Source of the DNA: Bacteroidales bacterium
GTDB lineage: Bacteria; Bacteroidota; Bacteroidia; Bacteroidales; UBA12077
Reading direction: 5' to 3'
DNA: 7,076 nucleotides
NCBI GenBank assembly: GCA_030600865.1
Contig: JAUVUS010000126.1
Location: 1-7,076, forward strand
The number at the start of each line of letters is the position of its first letter. Positions within the stretch are counted from its first letter, which is position 1. The notes beneath the pieces were generated by a model. That model was not told the DNA's origin and made no database searches. It saw nothing but the letters and a program-made list of their open reading frames with translations. This document shows, piece by piece, positions 4,432 to 7,076 of this stretch. Made by a program: the position numbers and the translations under genes.

Positions 4432-6354
4432 ATGATAGAATTCGGTCAAATATTAATTATTCTATTTGCATTTATCTGGGTTGTTATTGCTAGCAATCAG
4501 GTAGCTAAATTCTTTCAGAAAATAAAATTTCCGTTAATTACAGGTTTCCTTTTATCTGGTATACTTATTGGTCTGTATGGTTTAGATTTAATTCGTATTG
4601 ATTCAATTGGTAAATTAGATTTTATTAACTACACTTCTCTTGCTTTTATTGCTTTTGCTGCAGGTGCCGAGCTTTATCTTAAAGAAATACGAAATAGTAT
4701 TAAAAGTATTGTATGGAATACTTTCGGGCAATTAGTGGTTACTTTTATTCTTGGGTCATTAACTATGTATTATATTGCTGATATTGTTCCATTCATGCAG
4801 GGAATGTCTCATGAGTCAAAAATTGCTGTATCAATTTTAACAGGAACTATATTTGTAGCACGATCTCCTTCATCTGCAATTGCTGTAATTAGTGAAATGC
4901 GTGCAAAAGGCCCCTTTACCAGAACGGCTATAAGTGTTACTGTGATTAAAGATGTGTTAGTTATTTTCCTTTTTACAATTTGTTTGTCAATAGCAAATGT
5001 ATTGATTCATGGAACCGATTTCCATTTAGATTTCATTATTTATTTAATTTTTGAGTTAATACTAACATTCATATTTGGGTTTATTCTTGCGAAAATTATC
5101 GAAGTTTTACTAGTGATTCCGGTATCTGATTATATAAAAGCTATTTTTATTTTAATACTTGGATTTGGTGTTTATGAATTTTCTCATTTTTTACGTGATA
5201 ATACTTTCTCTTTTCTTCCATTTGAATTATTAATTGAGCCCTTACTGGTTTGTATTATAGCAAGTTTTTGGATTACCAATTATAGTAAGATGAGACTTGA
5301 TTTTCATAAAATTATAGGAGATGCCGGTCCTTTAGTTTATGCAGCTTTTTTTACTCTTACAGGAGCTACATTGTCAATAGAAATCTTGTTAAAAACATGG
5401 TCTGTTGCTCTTATTATATTCTTTGTTCGTTTAATTACTATGATAATAGGAGCTTTTATTGGAAGCACTTTGGCCAAAGATCCAAAAATATATAAGCGAA
5501 TAGGATGGATGCCTTATGTTACTCAAGCTGGCGTTGGATTGGCTTTAGCATTTGAAATTGCTGAAGTGTTTCCGGATTGGGGCGGTCAGTTTGCAACAAT
5601 AATAATTGCGGTAATAGTATTGAATCAACTAATAGGACCACCTCTTTTTAAGTGGGCTATTAAATTGGTCGGCGAAAGTCATCTCCCTTCGAAATCTTCA
5701 GATAGAACCAATAAGACTGCTTTAATTTTTGGTTTAGAACATCAATCTTTAAATTTGGCCAGAGATTTGCAAAATGATAACTATTCCGTTGAAATAGCCT
5801 CAGTTGAGAGAAGAAAAAACATTCAGCATATAAAGGATATAAATATTCATTTTTTAGAAGGATTAAGTGTAAAATGTCTTAATGCAATTAATATAAAAAA
5901 GTTTGAAACTATAATTCTGATGTTATCTGATGATGAGAATTATAAAGTGTGCGAATTAATCTACGAAAACATTGGAACTAAAATGATTATTGTTCGTTTG
6001 TTTGATTCAATTTATGCAGACAAATTTCATGAGCTGGGAGCATTAGTTGTTGATCCTTCCACAGCCATAAGCAAATTAATAGAGCAATTTGTACGTTCTC
6101 CTATTTCTGCATCATTTATATTTGGTGAGGATGATAACAAAACTATGGTTGACATTAAAGTGCAGGATAAAAACATACATGGAATTGCTTTACGTAATTT
6201 ACGACTACCTCCGGATGTCCTAATTTTATCTGTAAAAAGAAAAGGACAAATGCTCATTTCACATGGATATACCAGACTAAGAATAGGAGATATTGTTACA
6301 ATGGTTGGATCTATGGAAAGTCTGAAGGATTTAAGTTTACAATTCGAAGAATAG
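4432..6354 (+). CDS. CPA2-family cation/proton antiporter (KefB-like) with C-terminal RCK_N and RCK_C domains
   Basis: This 640-residue inner-membrane protein exchanges a monovalent cation (K+ or Na+) for protons, judged by family. Residues about 5-415 hold roughly 12-13 hydrophobic segments of the Na+/H+-exchanger fold. FVARSPSSAIAVISEMRAKG (142-161) occupies the unwound-helix region, and VIKDVLVI places D174 at the ion-binding Asp position. The residue before it is K173, where KefC-type proteins have Gln and electrogenic antiporters Asp. Residues about 428-550 look like an RCK/TrkA-N regulatory domain, but its Gly-x-Gly-x-x-Gly motif is degenerate (IFGLEHQSLNLA: only G434 kept). Residues about 572-636 form a TrkA-C domain (LRLPPDVLILSV, then LRIGDIVTMVGS). 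Total length fits KefB/KefC-like proteins. It is monocistronic here, with the convergent thiolase downstream. The likely role is pH or ion homeostasis; the ion and the regulatory ligand are not determined. Confidence 0.92.
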   Translation: MIEFGQILIILFAFIWVVIASNQVAKFFQKIKFPLITGFLLSGILIGLYGLDLIRIDSIGKLDFINYTSLAFIAFAAGAELYLKEIRNSIKSIVWNTFGQLVVTFILGSLTMYYIADIVPFMQGMSHESKIAVSILTGTIFVARSPSSAIAVISEMRAKGPFTRTAISVTVIKDVLVIFLFTICLSIANVLIHGTDFHLDFIIYLIFELILTFIFGFILAKIIEVLLVIPVSDYIKAIFILILGFGVYEFSHFLRDNTFSFLPFELLIEPLLVCIIASFWITNYSKMRLDFHKIIGDAGPLVYAAFFTLTGATLSIEILLKTWSVALIIFFVRLITMIIGAFIGSTLAKDPKIYKRIGWMPYVTQAGVGLALAFEIAEVFPDWGGQFATIIIAVIVLNQLIGPPLFKWAIKLVGESHLPSKSSDRTNKTALIFGLEHQSLNLARDLQNDNYSVEIASVERRKNIQHIKDINIHFLEGLSVKCLNAINIKKFETIILMLSDDENYKVCELIYENIGTKMIIVRLFDSIYADKFHELGALVVDPSTAISKLIEQFVRSPISASFIFGEDDNKTMVDIKVQDKNIHGIALRNLRLPPDVLILSVKRKGQMLISHGYTRLRIGDIVTMVGSMESLKDLSLQFEE

Positions 6355-6355
6355 C

Positions 6356-6394
6356 TCATTTTTTTAGTTTTAGGCCTTCAAATTAAAAAAATGA
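6356..6394. terminator. A/T-rich hairpin between convergent genes, possible bidirectional terminator
   Basis: TCATTTTTTTA (6356-6366) and TAAAAAAATGA (6384-6394) are perfect inverted repeats. The stem extends inward by four more pairs, one of them G-U, leaving a 9-nt loop with the palindrome AGGCCT mostly inside it. It begins directly after the antiporter stop codon and lies 40 bp from the thiolase stop. It would read similarly on both strands. It lacks a GC-rich stem and an outside T run, so termination strength is uncertain. Confidence 0.45.
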
Positions 6395-6434
6395 ACTAAA
6401 CTTTCAAAATTTATTATTGCAGTTATTTACGATT

Positions 6435-7076
6435 TTAACTTGTTTTCTTATAAACAATGGCCACAATTGTTTTATCATCACCACCCATATTTACAGTCAT
6501 TCCGTACGGACGATCCGAAGGAATATCAATTTGAGCTTCACCGGCTTTTCCTGTTAACTGTTCCCATATTGTTACAGCCTGATGAACACCTGTGCCACCT
6601 GTAGGATGTCCCCAGCCAATTAAACCACCTGTAGTATTCATAGGAAATTTGCCTTTTCGTGATGTGTTACCATTAATAACAAAATCTGTACCTTCTCCTG
6701 GTTTTGCCAGGCCTAATGCTTCAACCATTAATATTCCGGCTACTGTAAAACAATCATGCACTTCAATAGTTGCTACATCGTTTATAGTAATACCTGCATT
6801 TTCTAAAGCTTCCTTTCCCGCTAACTGAGCAGATTTTAGCTTTGTAGAATCTTCAGGTTGTTCAGTCAGGTTATCAACTTTTAATGAAAAACCAACAACT
6901 TCTACTGCTTCAGATTTTGGTACACCAACTTTTTTAAGGCCTTCCTCAGAAAGTACAGCTATAGCAGATGCACCATCAGAAACTTTAGAACAATCAAATA
7001 CATTCAAATGGTCTGTAAAAGATCTAGGATTTGGTTCTGTTAATCCAACTTTTTCCAAATCATCTGTTTTATTATC
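6435..7076 (-). CDS. SCP-x-type thiolase / acetyl-CoA acetyltransferase family, C-terminal half
   Basis: The frame is open from the window end to a TAA at 6435-6437, giving 213 residues. It has no ATG of its own: the only nearby start-like codon, at 7058, is a TTG inside a continuous reading frame, so the N-terminal half, with the acyl-accepting Cys, lies outside the window. Thiolase landmarks are CSKVSDGASAIAVL, EVHDCFTVAGIL (HDCF at 6747-6758), NTTGGLIGWGHPTGGTG and the end NMGGDDKTIVAIVYKK. The HDCF motif, and the lack of the usual C-terminal CxGGG cysteine, place it with SCP2/SCP-x-like thiolases, in which the HDCF cysteine is thought to serve as the acid/base residue. The enzyme would cleave or form 3-ketoacyl-CoA in fatty-acid or related acyl-CoA metabolism. 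Substrate and direction are unknown. It converges on the antiporter gene; its operon partners, if any, lie to the right of the window. Confidence 0.92.
   Translation of the reverse strand, partial: DNKTDDLEKVGLTEPNPRSFTDHLNVFDCSKVSDGASAIAVLSEEGLKKVGVPKSEAVEVVGFSLKVDNLTEQPEDSTKLKSAQLAGKEALENAGITINDVATIEVHDCFTVAGILMVEALGLAKPGEGTDFVINGNTSRKGKFPMNTTGGLIGWGHPTGGTGVHQAVTIWEQLTGKAGEAQIDIPSDRPYGMTVNMGGDDKTIVAIVYKKTS

Noticed and set aside
6027..6359. 110-codon minus-strand frame overlapping the antiporter C-terminus
   Set aside because: Antisense to the RCK_C domain, with no motif support.
6592..6828. Plus-strand frame inside the thiolase gene
   Set aside because: Antisense to the HDCF and GHPTGG motifs of the thiolase.
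7056..7058. TTG at 7058 as the real start of the thiolase gene
   Set aside because: The frame stays open to the window end. A 207-residue thiolase would lack the half with the nucleophilic Cys, so the gene is cut by the window.

Overview
The window looks like an ordinary chromosomal stretch of an AT-rich member of the Bacteroidota (Bacteroidetes). The clues are low G+C by eye, A-rich leaders without Shine-Dalgarno sites before the start codons, a Cys-Asn-Asn lipoprotein start, and gene types common in marine or anaerobic members of that phylum. I cannot fix the genus. There are seven protein genes, two of them cut by the window ends. I see no tRNA, rRNA, CRISPR array, insertion sequence or phage gene.

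Left part, minus strand: a CPBP-family intramembrane protease (1-611, C-terminus missing), a 276-bp spacer (612-887) with two 7-nt-periodic repeat tracts facing each other, and a TrmB-family transcriptional regulator (888-1721). A 154-bp divergent region (1722-1875) then separates the regulator from a plus-strand oxidative-stress operon: a PerR-like Fur-family repressor (1876-2292) and, 23 bp later, a Prx6-clade ('archaeal-type') peroxiredoxin (2316-3032). A strong intrinsic terminator (3054-3091) closes the operon. Just before the repressor lie three alternating 6-bp half-sites that form a PerR-box-like operator. This fits an autoregulated peroxide-sensing unit in which the sensor controls its own peroxidase. 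The repressor keeps the PerR regulatory metal ligands but lacks the four-cysteine structural zinc site.

Right part: a beta-propeller phytase lipoprotein (3161-4318, plus), a CPA2-type cation/proton antiporter with a C-terminal RCK module (4432-6354, plus), and an SCP-x-type thiolase (6435-7076, minus, N-terminal half outside the window). The last two converge on an 80-bp gap with a long A/T hairpin that could stop transcription from both sides. Phytase, antiporter and thiolase look functionally independent of each other and of the peroxide operon.

The points most worth a second look are the zinc-less PerR-like sensor with its triple half-site operator and archaeal-type peroxidase, the divergent TrmB-type regulator that may share its control region, the degenerate nucleotide-binding motif and Lys-Asp pair in the antiporter, and the 105-bp inverted-repeat-like element. 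None amounts to a clearly new system on sequence alone.
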